DNA of 64,000 bases from Polyporus tsugae (Eukaryota; Basidiomycota; Agaricomycetes; Polyporales; Polyporaceae): contig JAHRBS010000001.1 in the NCBI GenBank assembly GCA_024305745.1, positions 62,001-126,000 of the forward strand, given 5' to 3'. Below, in pieces: positions 9,175-21,495 of this stretch. The translations under genes were made by a program, and so were the position numbers. Within the stretch, counting starts at the first letter, position 1, and every line of letters starts with the position of its first letter. The notes under the pieces are model-generated. The model was not told where the DNA came from. It saw only the letters and a program-made list of their open reading frames with translations, and did no database searches.

Positions 9175-11923
9175 ATGCCCAATCCCGACGACGAGTCTGC
9201 TCCGCCCCCATCGGCACCGCTCGTCGAGTTTCTCAACACTCTTCCATCGCCTGTCACTATCACTCTTGTCGGACTCGCCCCGGCTATCTCACGGGCTCGA
9301 TACTTGGGGCAGCTGTTGACATGGAGAGCACCTTGGGAGGATTGCTGGCTGTTCTTGGCCTCGTGGTGGGCGGTTTGTCTGCTTCCTGAACTGGGCTTGA
9401 GGTGAGTTCCATTGCTTAGGCTGGCTTTGTTGGGCTTGGGAAAATCGTTAATGACGGATGGAGGGGGTGGAAGCACAGTCAAGAGACAACTGTTTCCCAG
9501 GAGTGGAAAGGTGGCGATCAGGCTTCGGACATGGTTGCTGTTGTGTAAACGTTCATTGGTCTCGAAACCATCCGTCGTAGGGTGTGTCTCTGCCCGGGTC
9601 GGAATTTCGGGTGGAGAGCAAAAAACCCGAGCAGAGACACACCCTATAACGTCTAGTGACTTTTGGGGAGGCGGGTGAGGGATTGTCACTTCGCGTGACA
9701 CACGCGTCCTCTGCTCCTTGCTCCTGCCAGTAATACAGCATTACGTATACATGAAGTTGGGACGAGGTTCTGGGTGGATGTGCGCGCCAGGCGGCAGGTG
9801 GGGTTCGCGTACGAACGTAAACGTTGAACGCCGAGCGTACGTCGCTCGCGTTCAAACGCCAGTGGACGGCTGAGGTGGATATGCGCGAGATGTGTCTCGC
9901 GCCAGACCGCGCCGCTATCTCAGAAGAAAGGGAGGTCACGATCCCTCTAACCCGCATGCGCATATATCAGGGTATAGCTGGCGGAGGTGACAGGCCACGA
10001 AGCCAGCAGATGTATGCGGGCTATTGGGCGACGGGCGGGAAGCACTGGCACGACGCCGCTCTAAACTGTTGGGATGCGGCCCGCGCGCGTCGCCAGTTGT
10101 GAGCGGGAGGCCATTGTGTTCTGACCCAGCCATATTGCATTGGTGTCCTCTTGATGAAGCAGCCTGGATTGGCAGGGAAGAAGAACTCACGTGGGCGTGA
10201 CAATCCCCCACCCATCTCTACGAAATTCACCAGACCTTTTGGAACCGTCCCCTCCCTTCTCCTTGTCCTCATGCTGTTTTCTTTTTCGCTGGTTACGAGA
10301 CTAGTTGATGTCTGCTGTAGAAGCCTTCCTTCGTTGCCGGTCGTTCTTACACTCTATCTTCTATCCCCACTCTGCCTTTGCGTTCGAAGCTAACAGAGCT
10401 TCATATCTAGATACGTACTCCCCCTCGCTGTATCATTACTCCTCATCCGCCTCCGCACCGCGCCCCAATCCCAGCAAGCGTCTCCGGTCGCGACCGAAGA
10501 CACGCTGCAGCGCGCGATCGCCGACCTCACCACCATCCACGCTCTCGTACCCTCCACGTCTGTTCCCGCATGTGCGTCCTCCCCACTCACAACAATACAT
10601 CCGCTCTTCCTTCTGCGCTCCATCGCCGTGCTCTACGTACCCTACCTCGCACTCACATACGCCGTGCGGATCCGGATCCTGCTCGCCCTCGCTGGTACGC
10701 TCCTCCTCACCTGGCGTGCGCGCTGGGCCACCGTCTTCCGCGGCGCGCTCTGGCGCAGTGCACACATCCGCTGGGCCGCGTACCGCGCATGGTCCGTCCT
10801 GTCCGGCCAGCCCCTCCCTCCCATCCCGCGCTCGCCGCAGTCGCACTCCGAGGCGCAGCTCGCGTCCATCTCCGCCTCCTCTTCCTCCTCTTTGGCGGCG
10901 CAGAAGGAGAAGCTGCCGGAGGCGTCGCTCCGGTTCCTGTTCACGATCTACGAGAACCAGCGGTGGTGGATGGGGCTGGACTGGACGGCGGCGCTCCTGC
11001 CTGGGGAACGCCCGTCGTGGTGCTCGGTCTCGCAGCAGCCGGCGGCGCCCCCGAGCGCGTTCACGCTGCCTGTCGCGACGACTGCGTACACGCTCACGGC
11101 GGACGGGAAGGGTCGTGTGAAGCGCGTGGCGCGCTGGCGGTGGGAGGAGGAGGAGTGGTGTGTCGTCGTCCGGCGGTCGGGGGCGGGGGCGAGCAGAGTG
11201 GAGCGGCCGGTGCCGCAGCCGAAGGACGAGAGCGCGGCGGCTGCGAGTGCGAGGGGGATCTTGAAGAAGATGGGTACTGGGAGTCTCGATCTGGGGGACA
11301 GGAGCGCGGAGAAGGAGGGGGAGGGGGAAGGAATGAGTGCGAGCTCGAGCGGGGACGTGCAAGGGCCCGGGGACGGGGAGACGGTCGAGGAGCAGTTGAC
11401 GGACGCGGACGGGTGGGTGTATGCGGATAACAAGTGGGAGGGGGCGAACAGTAAGGGCGGGATGGGCAAGGTGCGTCGAAGTTGAGTTTTCTTTCATTGT
11501 GCGGCGGGACACTCACGAGGCGAGGTGGATGTGTAGTATACGCGGTTCCGGAGGTGGACGCGGATCGCGGTGCTCACGGAGACGGTTGAGATCGTGGGCC
11601 CGGGCGAGCTTGGGATTCGGAGGGACGAGTACCAGCCGGTGTCCGTACTGCCAACGTCCGGGTCGTCCAAGTTGGGTTCGGACTCGACCAGTCCCTCCCC
11701 GTCTCAGGGTGCGACAGTGCCCCCGCATACCCCCACCCCCACCCTCCCGGAGCACTCGAGTAGTGGAGCAGGAACAGGACACGAGCGCACGTCCTCGTCC
11801 GCAGACAGCGCGAACAAGGAAACGGTGAGGCCTCAGAGCTCGCCTGCGAAGGAGGAGTCGAGGTTGAAGCAACGGTTGAAGGCCGCTGTCTTGGGTACTG
11901 CGGGTATTTCGGAACATTCGTAG
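9175..11923 (+). CDS. DysF-domain peroxisomal membrane protein (Pex24/Pex30-like)
   Basis: Proteins of this family (yeast Pex23/24/28-32, TECPR1-like DysF) are ER/peroxisome membrane proteins that control peroxisome number and size. Three exons: 9175-9401, 10411-11470 and 11537-11923, giving 557 residues with phases that fit exactly. The first splice joins WWAVCLLPELGLR to YVLPLAVSLLLIRL, inside a predicted membrane helix. More hydrophobic segments follow (LLRSIAVLYVPYLALTYAV, ILLALAGTLLL). The DysF N-terminal part begins at FLFTIYENQRWWMGLDWT, and the C-terminal part spans WVYADNKWEGA and YTRFRRWTRIAV across the second intron. The Ser/Thr/Pro-rich tail is probably cytosolic. The second intron is 66 bp, but the first is 1,009 bp, about twenty times the usual size in this window, and holds a foldback element. 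Confidence 0.83.
9579..9645. repeat. Foldback (hairpin) element inside the long DysF-gene intron
   Basis: Two 21-base arms (9579-9599 and 9625-9645) are inverted copies differing at one base, around a 25-base loop. The arm begins AGGGTGTGTCTCTGC. It could be a small foldback or MITE remnant, or a structured RNA element in the intron. No clear target-site duplication is visible. Confidence 0.8.
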
Positions 11924-12879
11924 CACACTGTGGTACCGTAAGACCGTGTCGTGTCGACGATGCTAGATAATGTATGTTGTATGTTCTAATCTCATTATCT
12001 GTTTCAACCTCGATGCTTACCAGACCATGACCTGAAGCTGATGTCGACCTTGGGCGCTCACGGATCACTGCTTTAACCGACACTAACGGCAACAACACAA
12101 TCCCTGCGCCCTGAGTCTCCTTCCATCACCGTCCGTACTTCTCAAGATATTTATTCCGTTTCTCTGTCCCCCATCGCGAGCATGACCAACAATCCTCACC
12201 TCGTCTTACTCTGTCACTCTTCGGCTCCAGCTGAAGGCTCGGAGAACGTCAAACGTCCCACTTGACGGCGAGGATCTACGGCCTGTCTACAAGTGTCTAC
12301 ACCGGAGTCTTTTTACTGCATTACCGTTCGCGTGTCGTCTCGGTGACAGGCATCGGAGCATTCCATACTAATGCCATATCCCACGCTTCCCCGGCAAGCA
12401 ACCACAATCCTGGCTTCCGTCCTCCCGCCGATATAGCAAGTTGCCCTCCATGGGTACTAGCAACCGTGTCCATTGTCCTTTGACTATGTAGGCAAGGATT
12501 TCCGACAACAAATATTGTCGTACCAGTCATTGACGCCTCAGTGATGGTACTGTGCCTTGGAACTCGGCGGAACATGATGTCGGACATGCGTGATGGTCTG
12601 TCACTCCATGCACTCATGGGTCAGCTTGTTACTGACAGCCCTGCGCGGCGCCATCGCGCGGCGTTTGCGTTTGAAATCTAGTCCAGGGCATCCTGTCGTC
12701 TTGTTAATTATCGTCCTTAACGCGACGATTCGCGCCCTTCGAGGTCTACTCCCGCCCCAGCGCAATTTTTTTTTGCCAATGGTGCTGCAGCATAAGAAGT
12801 CGTTGTCGTTTCATAGTCCCTTGGCCCACCGAGTTCCAGTCGCACCGTCCGCCGCTACCCTGCCCCTCCCCCCGACACC
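11924..12879. other. Intergenic, 950 bp, no gene seen
   Basis: The 3' flank of the DysF gene and the promoter of the first metalloprotease. A run of nine T at about 12767-12775 is followed by GCCAATGG, a possible CCAAT-type element about 100 bp before the start at 12880. The short open frames have no family features. Confidence 0.5.
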
Positions 12880-14066
12880 ATGTTCTCCGCCTCTCTTTGC
12901 GCTTTCCTCGTCGCTCTCGTGGCCACCGGGTCTGTTGTTTCCGCCGCGCCCGGCCTCTCTCTCAAGATCACAGGGCCGAACGTTGTGAACGGCGTGGAAA
13001 ATTTGAAGGTCATCACTACACTTACCAACACCGGCGACGAGGCCCTCAAGCTCCTCAACGACCCCAACAGTGTGCTGAAGACTCTTCCGGCCAACACCTT
13101 CACCATCACCACTGATGACGGCGCCAGCCCGAGTTTCGCTGGTGTCAGGCTCAAGTATTCGCCCAGCCAGACGGCGAAGTCGACGGATTCGGCGGCCTTC
13201 ACTGTCCTTGCGCCCGGGGCGAATGTGTCGATCACTCACGATCGTAAGTGTCTCTGTGTTGAGACGACTTCATAGTGCAACCCTGCTTAACGCTTCCCGT
13301 ACAGTCTCGTCAGCCTATAACTTCACCAACACCGGTCACCGCAAGTACACCATCGATGCTGCGTCCAATCGTTTCCAGTTCGTTGACTCCGATGACGAGC
13401 TCTCCGAGATCTGCGCGAGCACCGGGCCGACGCACGTCGCGACCCTTAGCGGAGGTAGGCTCGCTATCCTCCGCCGCCCCGGGCTTCTGAAGCGCGCGGG
13501 GTTCAACGGCTGCTCGGAGGACCAGCAGCTCACGCTGCCGACCGCAGCTTCTGCTGCCCAGTCCTACGCCACGACCACGACGGAATACCTTCAGACGAAC
13601 TCCCATAGCACCCCTCGCTACGCAACCTGGTTCGGCGCGTACACCGACTCGCGCCATAACACCGTGTACGGTCACTTCTCGCAGATCGCCACCAACAACT
13701 TCACTGGCTTCGCGTACGACTGTACGTGCACGGACCCGACCGTCTATGCATATGTCTACCCCGACCAGTTCGGCACCGTCTACCTCTGCGGCGCTTTCTG
13801 GGGCGCGCCGTCCGTCGGGTCCGACTCGCAGGCGGGCACTCTCGTCCATGAGGTAACTTGTGATCCAGCTCTTGTGTCTTTTCCATGAGGTCTAACAACA
13901 AGTACGCACGTCTCAGGCCTCCCATTTCACTGTCAACGGCGGTACCCAAGACTACGCGTATGACCGGGTGGATGCCCAGTCGCTAGCACAGAGCAACCCC
14001 GACGAGGCGGTCTTGAACGCCGATAGCCACGAGTACTTCGCCGAGAACATCCCCTCACAGCCGTGA
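12880..14066 (+). CDS. Secreted peptidyl-Lys metalloendopeptidase, M35 (deuterolysin) family, copy 1
   Basis: A secreted zinc protease that cuts on the amino side of lysine in related mushroom enzymes. Exons 12880-13243, 13305-13852 and 13917-14066 give 353 residues. MFSASLCAFLVALVATGSVVSA is a signal peptide. A propeptide of the usual type follows (LSLKITGPNVVNGVENLKV), and the mature domain begins near FNGCSEDQQ. The zinc site is split by the last intron: LVHE joined to ASHF gives HEASH, and GTQDYAYD supplies the aspzincin Asp. Cysteines in YDCTCTD and VYLCGAF suit the family's disulphides. Length and introns match copy 2 at 22952-24123. The gene faces the ZZ gene that ends 420 bp away. Confidence 0.93.
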
Positions 14067-14486
14067 GCGTAGGTTATTTTTCTGTGGGCAATGTGCTGTC
14101 ATTTGGGTTTGGGTTGGTGCTCTGAGCTCTCTCTGTACGGTGGGCAGTATATGGTATCTCTGTAGGCGTTGTAGGGGAAATATGCACTCATATACGATGA
14201 CATCTTATCATCGTCGTCGTCAAGTCTTCCACTCGCTCGTCACGCATTTAAGGAACTTTGGATCAGTCTGGTCGACAAGTCGGTAGAAACGCTCCTCCCT
14301 CCGAGTTCGTATTACCAAACTCAATAGTCCTTATACCGCACAACGGTTGCCTGCTACCTTCGTGACTGAGGCCATTCATAATAGTCATCCGTGAGCAACC
14401 GCTTCGCCGTCGGCTTCTTCGCTCAGTCCACCTCCGAGCACTCTAACAGGAACATGCATGTCGTGAATACCCAGTGTATCTCATGA
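14067..14486. other. Intergenic between convergent metalloprotease and ZZ gene
   Basis: 420 bp shared as 3' flank by two convergent genes. No gene is seen. Unlike the second copy of the pair, it contains no recognisable dynactin subunit 2 fragment. Confidence 0.6.
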
Positions 14487-17400
14487 TCATTCGGCGCGTG
14501 CGACGGCGAGCGACTGCAACAGCTTTTCGATCCTCTCCATCTGGCTCGTGAGACCCTCTAACTTGTATTCGAGCGCGCCAAGTCGCTTCTCCGTGCTGTC
14601 CTCCTCCGGCTTCGGTTCTTCCTCCTTCTGTGGCTCCATGCAGCGGACGAGGTTGTGCGTCGCCAGGTGATGCTCGCCATGGCTGAACCCAGCCTTTTGT
14701 TCGTCGCACGCCCAACAGATGAACGGCTTGCAGTCCTCTGACAGTGCCCGCTGGTCAGCCACCCTATACCGCGGGAACGGGTCGGTAATGACTCACCTGG
14801 ACAGTCTATGCAGTACAGGCACGGCCGCGAGATTGGAGCCTCGCATCGGAGACAAGTCAAGGTGACGACGTCGTCCTCCGACTCCGAGTCGGAAGACGCC
14901 ATAGCCTCTCGCCTCGCAGGAGCGACCTTCTTCTCCGGCAAGCTCACCGTCCCCTTGCCGTCCTGACCATTTTGACTCTCCTGGCCACCCTCACCGTCCT
15001 CACCACCCTCTCCCTCCTCACCGGCCTTGCCGTCCTCACCGTGCATGTTCTCGTCCCCCGCCTTGCCCTCCTCGTGGTTCTCGGACAGGTTCTCTACAAT
15101 CCCGCGGGGTTTCTGATCCTCCGCTTTCTCCAGCAGGTTCTTCGCGCGCTCAAGCCCATTCTTGGCGTTCCGCAGGACCTTGCCGATCTCCCGGTAGTGA
15201 AGAATAGGAGCACGGATCTTGACGAAGTCATGTGTGGGGAGGTGCGGCGACGAGATGTCGTCGCGCGTCTTGATCGTACAGCCCACGCACGCGGGCTTGT
15301 CGCAGAAGTCGAACGTGAAGCGCGAGCCGCACTCCATGCAGACCATGCGCGTGCCGTAGATCGGGTCCGCGCAGTGGTCGCACACGATCATGCTGGTCGT
15401 CCATACATTAGTTAGCACGGTTCGAATGCTAGAATCCGCGAGCTCCGAGATGCACTCACAAATGCGCCGGGACAGCACGCTGCCTGTAGTCCTGGAGGAC
15501 GTAGAAGCACCGCACGTCGTCGAACGTCGACCGGTGGTCTAGCACTGAGAACCGCGCCAGGTCCTCGTTCGTCAGCCGACTGTCTGTCTCCTTCAACAGC
15601 AGCTCCAAGTACTCCTTGCGAACGTCCCGCCGCGCCTTGAGATACGACCACGAGAACAGCCGCCTCCGCACCTGGTTGTGCACTGCCGTCAGGGCGTACT
15701 TCCAGAGCGCTTTTGCTTTGTTCTCGGTGAACTCTTTCGGGTGCGGCCGGTCGATGAGCACCTCTGGCGGGACGCGCTTAAGGACGAACGCCAACGGCTG
15801 GTCGTCCTTGTCATACCCCCATTTACCCGAGAGGGTCTCCCCGTCGTCCTCAAGCGTGGCCGTAAAGTACGTCTTTTTCATGCGCGCAACGTACGTCCGC
15901 GTGAACACGTACTCAACTGCGCCATCGTCCTTGGTCGTGTAATCTCCCAGGATGCTGTAGTCAGTGCCGTTCGCGCCGACCGAGCTCGCCTCGTATGTCT
16001 TGTGGTCCATGGAGGCGTGGAGGCAGAACGTCATCATGGGCGAAATCGCTTCATCCTCCCAAACCTGGATGCCGTTCCATCGACCCAGACTGTATCAAGA
16101 AAAGTGGAGAGAGAATCCGGCTCGTTAGCAAGGTAGCACATGGCAGAGAACTCTGAAACGTACATCAAGCGTACCGCTTCGTCAGCTGCTGCATCGTTCT
16201 CAGTGATGAAATCCTCCTCCCGTTGGGCATACAAGTCGTCGGCAGCGGAGGGGTAGTTGAGGAGCTTGCTGACGTCGATGTTCTGGTCCTCCTTCGCATC
16301 GTCGTACTCGACCTCGAGAAACTCGAGCTTCCGCAGGTGGTCGAGTGACCAGAATTTCTCTGAATCGTGCCAGTAGTCATACTGTCAAGCATGAACGGTT
16401 GGGACAAGTAATGATAATCTGTTATAGGACGTACGAGTTCGCTCGCGAAAGCCTTGAACTGTGGTCCGGGGTCCAGTCTCTGTTGTTTGAATAGAGCTGG
16501 TGCGCGAAATAATCAGTGAAGTGCACTGGCACTACGGACAGTGTTCCGTAGCACACCTTCCAGATCGTTACGACGTCGTGTTATGGCGTCGAAGACCCAA
16601 TCAATGGTGTCCGCCGAATCCCACAATTCGTCTCTGTGAATAACCGTGTTTCGGCATCGACGGAAGATCTCGAAGTCGCGGTGGAGAAGAAGCCACAGAA
16701 GCGGGAAGAGGTGCTACAGTGGGCTCTAAGTTGATCAATGCAGGACTGCATCACCCGACGGGACTCTACGCACCTTCTCAATCCGACCTGGACCAGTGAC
16801 GAGCAACAATGTGTCCATCGCATCAATGTCGTATCGGACGGTTTCCAAGCCCTCGCGCAAGCGTTGCTCCTCAGTCTCGACGTAGCTCTTGAACCGCTCC
16901 TGGAGAGATTCGGTCTGGGATGAGCTGGTGAACGAGGACGTGAGGGTGCATGTCTTCTTCCAGACGGCCTGAAGGTACTTGTCGACGGCGTTCCGATTGG
17001 CGGGGTGGATGTCCGGCCGGATCGCGAACATCTTCGCGCAAATGTCGACAATCATGTCCCGGTACTTGGTCGCAGTCATCTGCCAGCCTATCGCCCAGTA
17101 TGCAATCCAGTGCGGGAGACTGAACAAAGGCTAACTCAGTACCCGTTCCGGCTCGTACAATCCCTCCGCAATTGACGCACCTCCACTCTTTCGGGCGCGA
17201 CGCGGTGAAGTAGTTCACCTCTGCGATCGTGATGAAGCCTGACGCGTCATCGTCGAACGCTTCCACGATTGCCTGGAGCCTGTTGATATTGATCCATTCC
17301 AACGCCCATTCGTCCTGATCGGCCACCCGGCTCACAGCCGCATCTCCGTGAGTGACTTTGCGTTTCCTTTCTATCTGTTGGCGGTAATAGTCACGTAGCG

Positions 17401-19100
17401 CGAGCACGAAATGACGCGCCTTGACGTGGCCCGGCCATCGCTATGCACAAGGCTTCGTGTAAGCGATCTCAAATGTATTGAATCAGAATGGACGTACCAT
17501 GTCCTTCCATATCTCGTGGATATCCTGACGGATGATAGGTATTATAAGTGGGTGCGCTAAAATACGAAGAGGATAGAGAACGTACGGGGTCAATGATCCT
17601 GTCATGCGGCCCGGACGTGACAGCTTCGATGACACGATCACCCTCGTGGTGAACCATCCGGCGCATTTCTTCGGCCAGCTCCCTCTGCTGCATCTTGAAC
17701 TTGCGCTCAAACACCTCCAAGTTCTTCTTGATGGCGAGCTCGGGGCTATCGAACAGCTCCTGCTTCAAGGTCGCCAACTCGTCTCCATCCTTATGGCTAT
17801 GCTCCGCGCCATCCCGCCCGTTGCCGCGTTTCGCCTGGCCAGTTGCGGTCGCAGGCCGGAACTTCAGCAGCTCCTTCAACGCGCCGTTGTCGCCCATGAC
17901 CGCCGCCGGCCCGCCCTTCTTCTGCACGAGCGCGGCGAGCTCCTGCTGCTCGGGCGACATAACCTTCGAGAAAAAGTCGAGAACCATGTCGATCTTCGCG
18001 TCGATCTCCTTCAGCTTCCTATTCGCGTCATCGACGCCGACGCCGACGTGGATCGAGAGCGCGAAGGTGAACGCCTTACGGCGGTTCGCGAAGAGGTCGA
18101 TGAAGCCCTTGAGCGTCCCGTCCCAGACTGAGCCCTTGATGACCTTCACGATGAGCTTCTTCTTCGCGTACGTGTCGCACGCGTTCGCGCACGTTTTGAT
18201 GTCGTCCGCGGTCTGCCTGACGAGCTCCTGCATCCGGGCTTTGATCGTCTGGCCGTCGGGCCCGATATTCCCTTCGTCTTTGATGCCGCGCAATCTGCAG
18301 GACCGTGAGCGAGCGTCGGAGGTAGATGCACGGCGCGGTGTACGTACTGTAGCAGCGCCTCCATCATATCGCGCATCTCCACGAAGAGCACGGCGATCTT
18401 CTTGTCGTTGTCCCGGCGCTTCATGTCAAGCTCGACCACGACACGGAAAGCGCCGACGGCGACTGTAAAGCCGATGAGAATACTCCGATCAGATGCACGG
18501 ACTAAGTTACGAATATTATGGCACGAACTTCCGATGAATGGGTGCAGCTTGGCAACCTCGTCCAACGCCTTCACGAGTCCGGGCAGGCTGTCGACGAGCA
18601 TGTTGACACCCTCGCGGACTACCTTCATCGCGTCGCTCTCGTACACCGGCTTCATCGTCGACGCGTAGCTCTGCGCGGCTGCGGCATCTGTCTGCGTGAT
18701 CGTGATCGTGGCCCCTGGAAGTCCCGTGTGAGCTCCGCACTCGATTGAAAGAGAGACAGAAACTGTGCTTACCAGTCGCGTTCAGAACCTTCAAGGACTT
18801 CGAATCCTTGTATTTATGGATTCCTTGATCCGCATCTCCAATGGCCTGAAAAGCCCCGTCAAGTTGCTTCGCCATGTCTAGATCTTCGCTCTTGCCATTG
18901 TCGGCCTCTGGAAGCGCGATGACCGGGGGGAGGGAGGAGACTGGCTTTTCGGGTTGTGGTGTAGGGGTCTTCGCATTGGACACTAGACCCCGAGACTGCG
19001 GTGGGGGCTCTGGCGTAGGGGTCTTTGAACTCGGTGCCGGGTCCGGAGATTGTGACGGGGACTTGGGTGTCTTGGGACGTCTGCCGAATAACCGTGGCAT
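14487..19100 (-). CDS. Goodbye-like/EF-hand/double ZZ-finger protein, copy A
   Basis: A large protein on the order of 1,200 residues in more than ten exons; function unknown. In order: a Pro/Ser/Thr-rich N-terminus (MPRLFGRRPKTPK); a helical segment that I recognise as close to the fungal STAND N-terminal Goodbye domain (LPGLVKALDEVAKLHPFIG, spliced to IAVGAFRVVVELDMKRR, MRDMMEALLQ); a second helical part (CDTYAKKKLIVKVIKGS); one canonical EF-hand loop DDDASGFITIAE; a mainly helical middle (WQMTATKYRDMIVDICAKM); a beta-rich segment (LGRWNGIQV, YEASSVGANGTDY, FTATLEDDGETLSGKW); ZZ finger 1 (CDHC, CMEC, CDKPACVGC); an acidic Gly/Glu linker; ZZ finger 2 (CLRC, CIDC, CWAC, HGEHHLATH); and a C-terminal coiled coil (LEYKLEGLTSQMERIEKLL). 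No NACHT or NB-ARC nucleotide-binding site is seen. All segments appear intact and join in frame. Confidence 0.8.
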
Positions 19101-20120
19101 CGCAAGGGTACAGACACGACGTCGATGGCAAGAAGAGGCGGGGGTAGGAAAGAATGGGAGCGCGCGCAGGGCGTCTGAAACAGCCCTGGCTTATAGCCAA
19201 ATCGTCAAGCAGGTCGCGGCTCTGGGAATGAGTAGTTTCCGGAGGAACCGCATCTTGGAATCGACAACGAGGAGACTTGTAACTGAACGCGTGCATCAAG
19301 GGATCATCGAATCCTCGGGTAAGTAGTCTGACAGCTGTTGAGAATACGTACTATAGTCCGAGAATAGTCACTATGTAGCTCGCCGCCGTATGTAACATAA
19401 AATATAAGTACTTAGTATAACGCACCTTAGACGGTGATCTTAGCCCGACTCAGGGACTCACAAGGCACCGGAGACCACAATGCGGTGCACAAGCCGCCCA
19501 GTCAATTTCAGATTAGAATGCCGGGCGAGGTGCCTCCGGATCTGCAGACTGCTGATCGACGAAAGGGTCCTTCAGTTTCGAACTTATCAGAAGAATAATG
19601 ACCTACGAATGTACGTTGCTATACTTAACGCAGATGCCTGGCCCGGTCGGTTGGCATATGTCAGAACTTGAGTCTTGACCACCTGTGCTGGCGAGGTCTT
19701 GCACGATGGGAAGTATCTTGATTTCTGACTTGAGCTGACTTCGTGGCGGTACTTGTGTAAGTACACACAGGGAAAGGCCCGCGAGAGAATATGATGAGGG
19801 CGGAGACCAAGGTGCGTTCGCCATTTGAGCAACCCAACATCGCCACATATGCACCGCCGAGCCCCAAAAACAGCTCTCACAGCCGCCCCGCCCCGCCACT
19901 GGCCAGCCCTCTCTCCTACTTTTTTCAAATATCTTTCCTACTATTTCAGTACTTTCCCTGGTTGGCTCCTCGGCTTCACGCCTTCAACGCTTCACGATTC
20001 GAACTCAAGCGATGTCGATAAGTAGGAGGACATGTGGGACGGTGCGTCGTGGGACCGCCCCGCGATAAAGGGCAATGGACGAGCCGACGGACCGCCGTCG
20101 TATCTTGACCTCATCCAGCC
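19101..20120. other. Intergenic, about 1 kb, no gene seen
   Basis: Divergent promoter region between ZZ copy A and the asparaginase gene. Overlapping short open frames between 19480 and 20025 show no family sequence or coherent splicing. A pyrimidine-rich tract at 19917-19960 may be part of the asparaginase promoter. Confidence 0.5.
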
Positions 20121-21495
20121 ATGTCCCCCTCCGAGAAGGCTCCTCTCCTCGCCGACAACGAGGCCATGGGTCCGAGCTTGCCAGGGAAGAGACTGGCAGC
20201 CAAGTTTCGTCTCGTCATTCATGGAGGTGCGGGGACCATGGACAAGTCGCGTTCGACCCCGGAGTTGCGGGCGGAGTACAAGGCTGCGCTGAATCGCGCG
20301 CTGCTTGCGGGGTATGCGGTGCTGACAGCAGGAGGGGAGGCGATGGATGCGGCAGTGGCGGCAGTGTCCTCGATGGAAGGTGCGTCCTACAACACCTGGC
20401 ACGGTTGTACGAGGAAACGAGCGAACGTTTTGGGTGTGCAGATTGCCCGCTTTTCAACTCCGGGAAGGGCGCGGTGTTCAACGTCGCGGGGAAGGTAAGT
20501 CCTACTGTTTTTGCTGTATATATGCGCTGTTCAAGCCCTGCAGAACGAGCTCGAGACGTCTCTCATGGTCTCGCGTCCTCCTTCAAATCATCCATCGATC
20601 CCGCCTACTCGCCGAGGGGTAGGAATCACCCTCCTCACCCACACGCGCAACCCCTCTAAGCTCGCGCGTGCCCTCTACCTTGCCCCCGATGCCGCTCCGC
20701 ACACCATATTTTCCGGCGCGGCCGCCGAGAGCCTTGGGGCGCCGCTCGGCGTCGAGCTCGTGGACGAGAGGTATTTTTTCACCGAGCAGCGCTGGCGCGA
20801 GCACAGGCGCGGTTTGGGACTCCCCGAAGAGCCTCTGCCATATCCCACCCAGCCAAGACCGGACGACAGGCAGCCTCAAGTCCCGCTCGATCAGCTCCCG
20901 ACAGGCACAGTGGGGGCGGTCGCGCTGGACGTTCGGGGATGCATTGCCTCCGTGACCTCCACTGGTGGTCGGACGAACAAGCTTGTCGGCCGCGTCGGAG
21001 ACACCCCGAGCATGGGCGCTGGCTTCTGGGCGGAGGAGTGGACTGTGAAGGGCTGGCCGCGGAGAGTGTGGCGGCACATGCAGGGAAAAGGGAAGGCGGT
21101 CGCGATGGGCGTTAGTGGGACTGGTGATGGCGATGTGAGTGCAGCTTTCTCGCCCTGTTATTTCCGTAAAGCTGAACGTCTGTGGTTCGCAGTACTTCAT
21201 ACGGCTCGCGACTGCTTCGACCATCGGGCGGAGGATGAAGTACTTGCACGAGTCCGTCTCTGTAGCTGCGAAGGCATGCGTCGAGGAGCTCCGCCGGGAC
21301 GGGGGAGTGGGGGGTGTGATCGCCCTTGACAATGCTGGCAATGGTTTGTTCCACTCAATCGTTGCTTACAATAGCCAACTGATGGATTTATGTTCAGTCG
21401 CGATGCCGATGAACTGTTCGGGCATGTACAGGGGCGTCGTTTTCGAAGATGGGGTACCCAAGACGGCTATCTTCGACGATGACGACCTCGACTAG
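20121..21495 (+). CDS. Isoaspartyl peptidase/L-asparaginase, Ntn-hydrolase (T2) family
   Basis: The enzyme hydrolyses L-asparagine and beta-aspartyl peptides after autocleavage into two chains. Exons 20121-20379, 20442-20494, 20544-21134, 21193-21343 and 21398-21495 give 383 residues in an unbroken frame. Family marks are LVIHGGAG near the N-terminus, AVAAVSSMEDCPLFNSGKG, VTLLT-like GITLLTHTRNP, the autocleavage site GTVGAVALD with its nucleophilic Thr, GRVGDTPSMGAG, and VSGTGDGDYFIR. The substrate-loop motif is slightly unusual: GAGFWAEEW where many members have GAGTYA. No signal peptide is seen, so it is probably cytosolic. It is the only single-copy gene between the two metalloprotease/ZZ pairs. 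Confidence 0.92.

Noticed and set aside
10436..11512. A 358-codon open frame on the minus strand
   Set aside because: It is a shadow of the DysF gene: Arg- and Pro-rich, no family features, and explained by GC-rich third positions of the plus-strand exon.
20583..21341. A 252-codon open frame on the minus strand
   Set aside because: Antisense to the asparaginase gene, whose five exons are fully supported.
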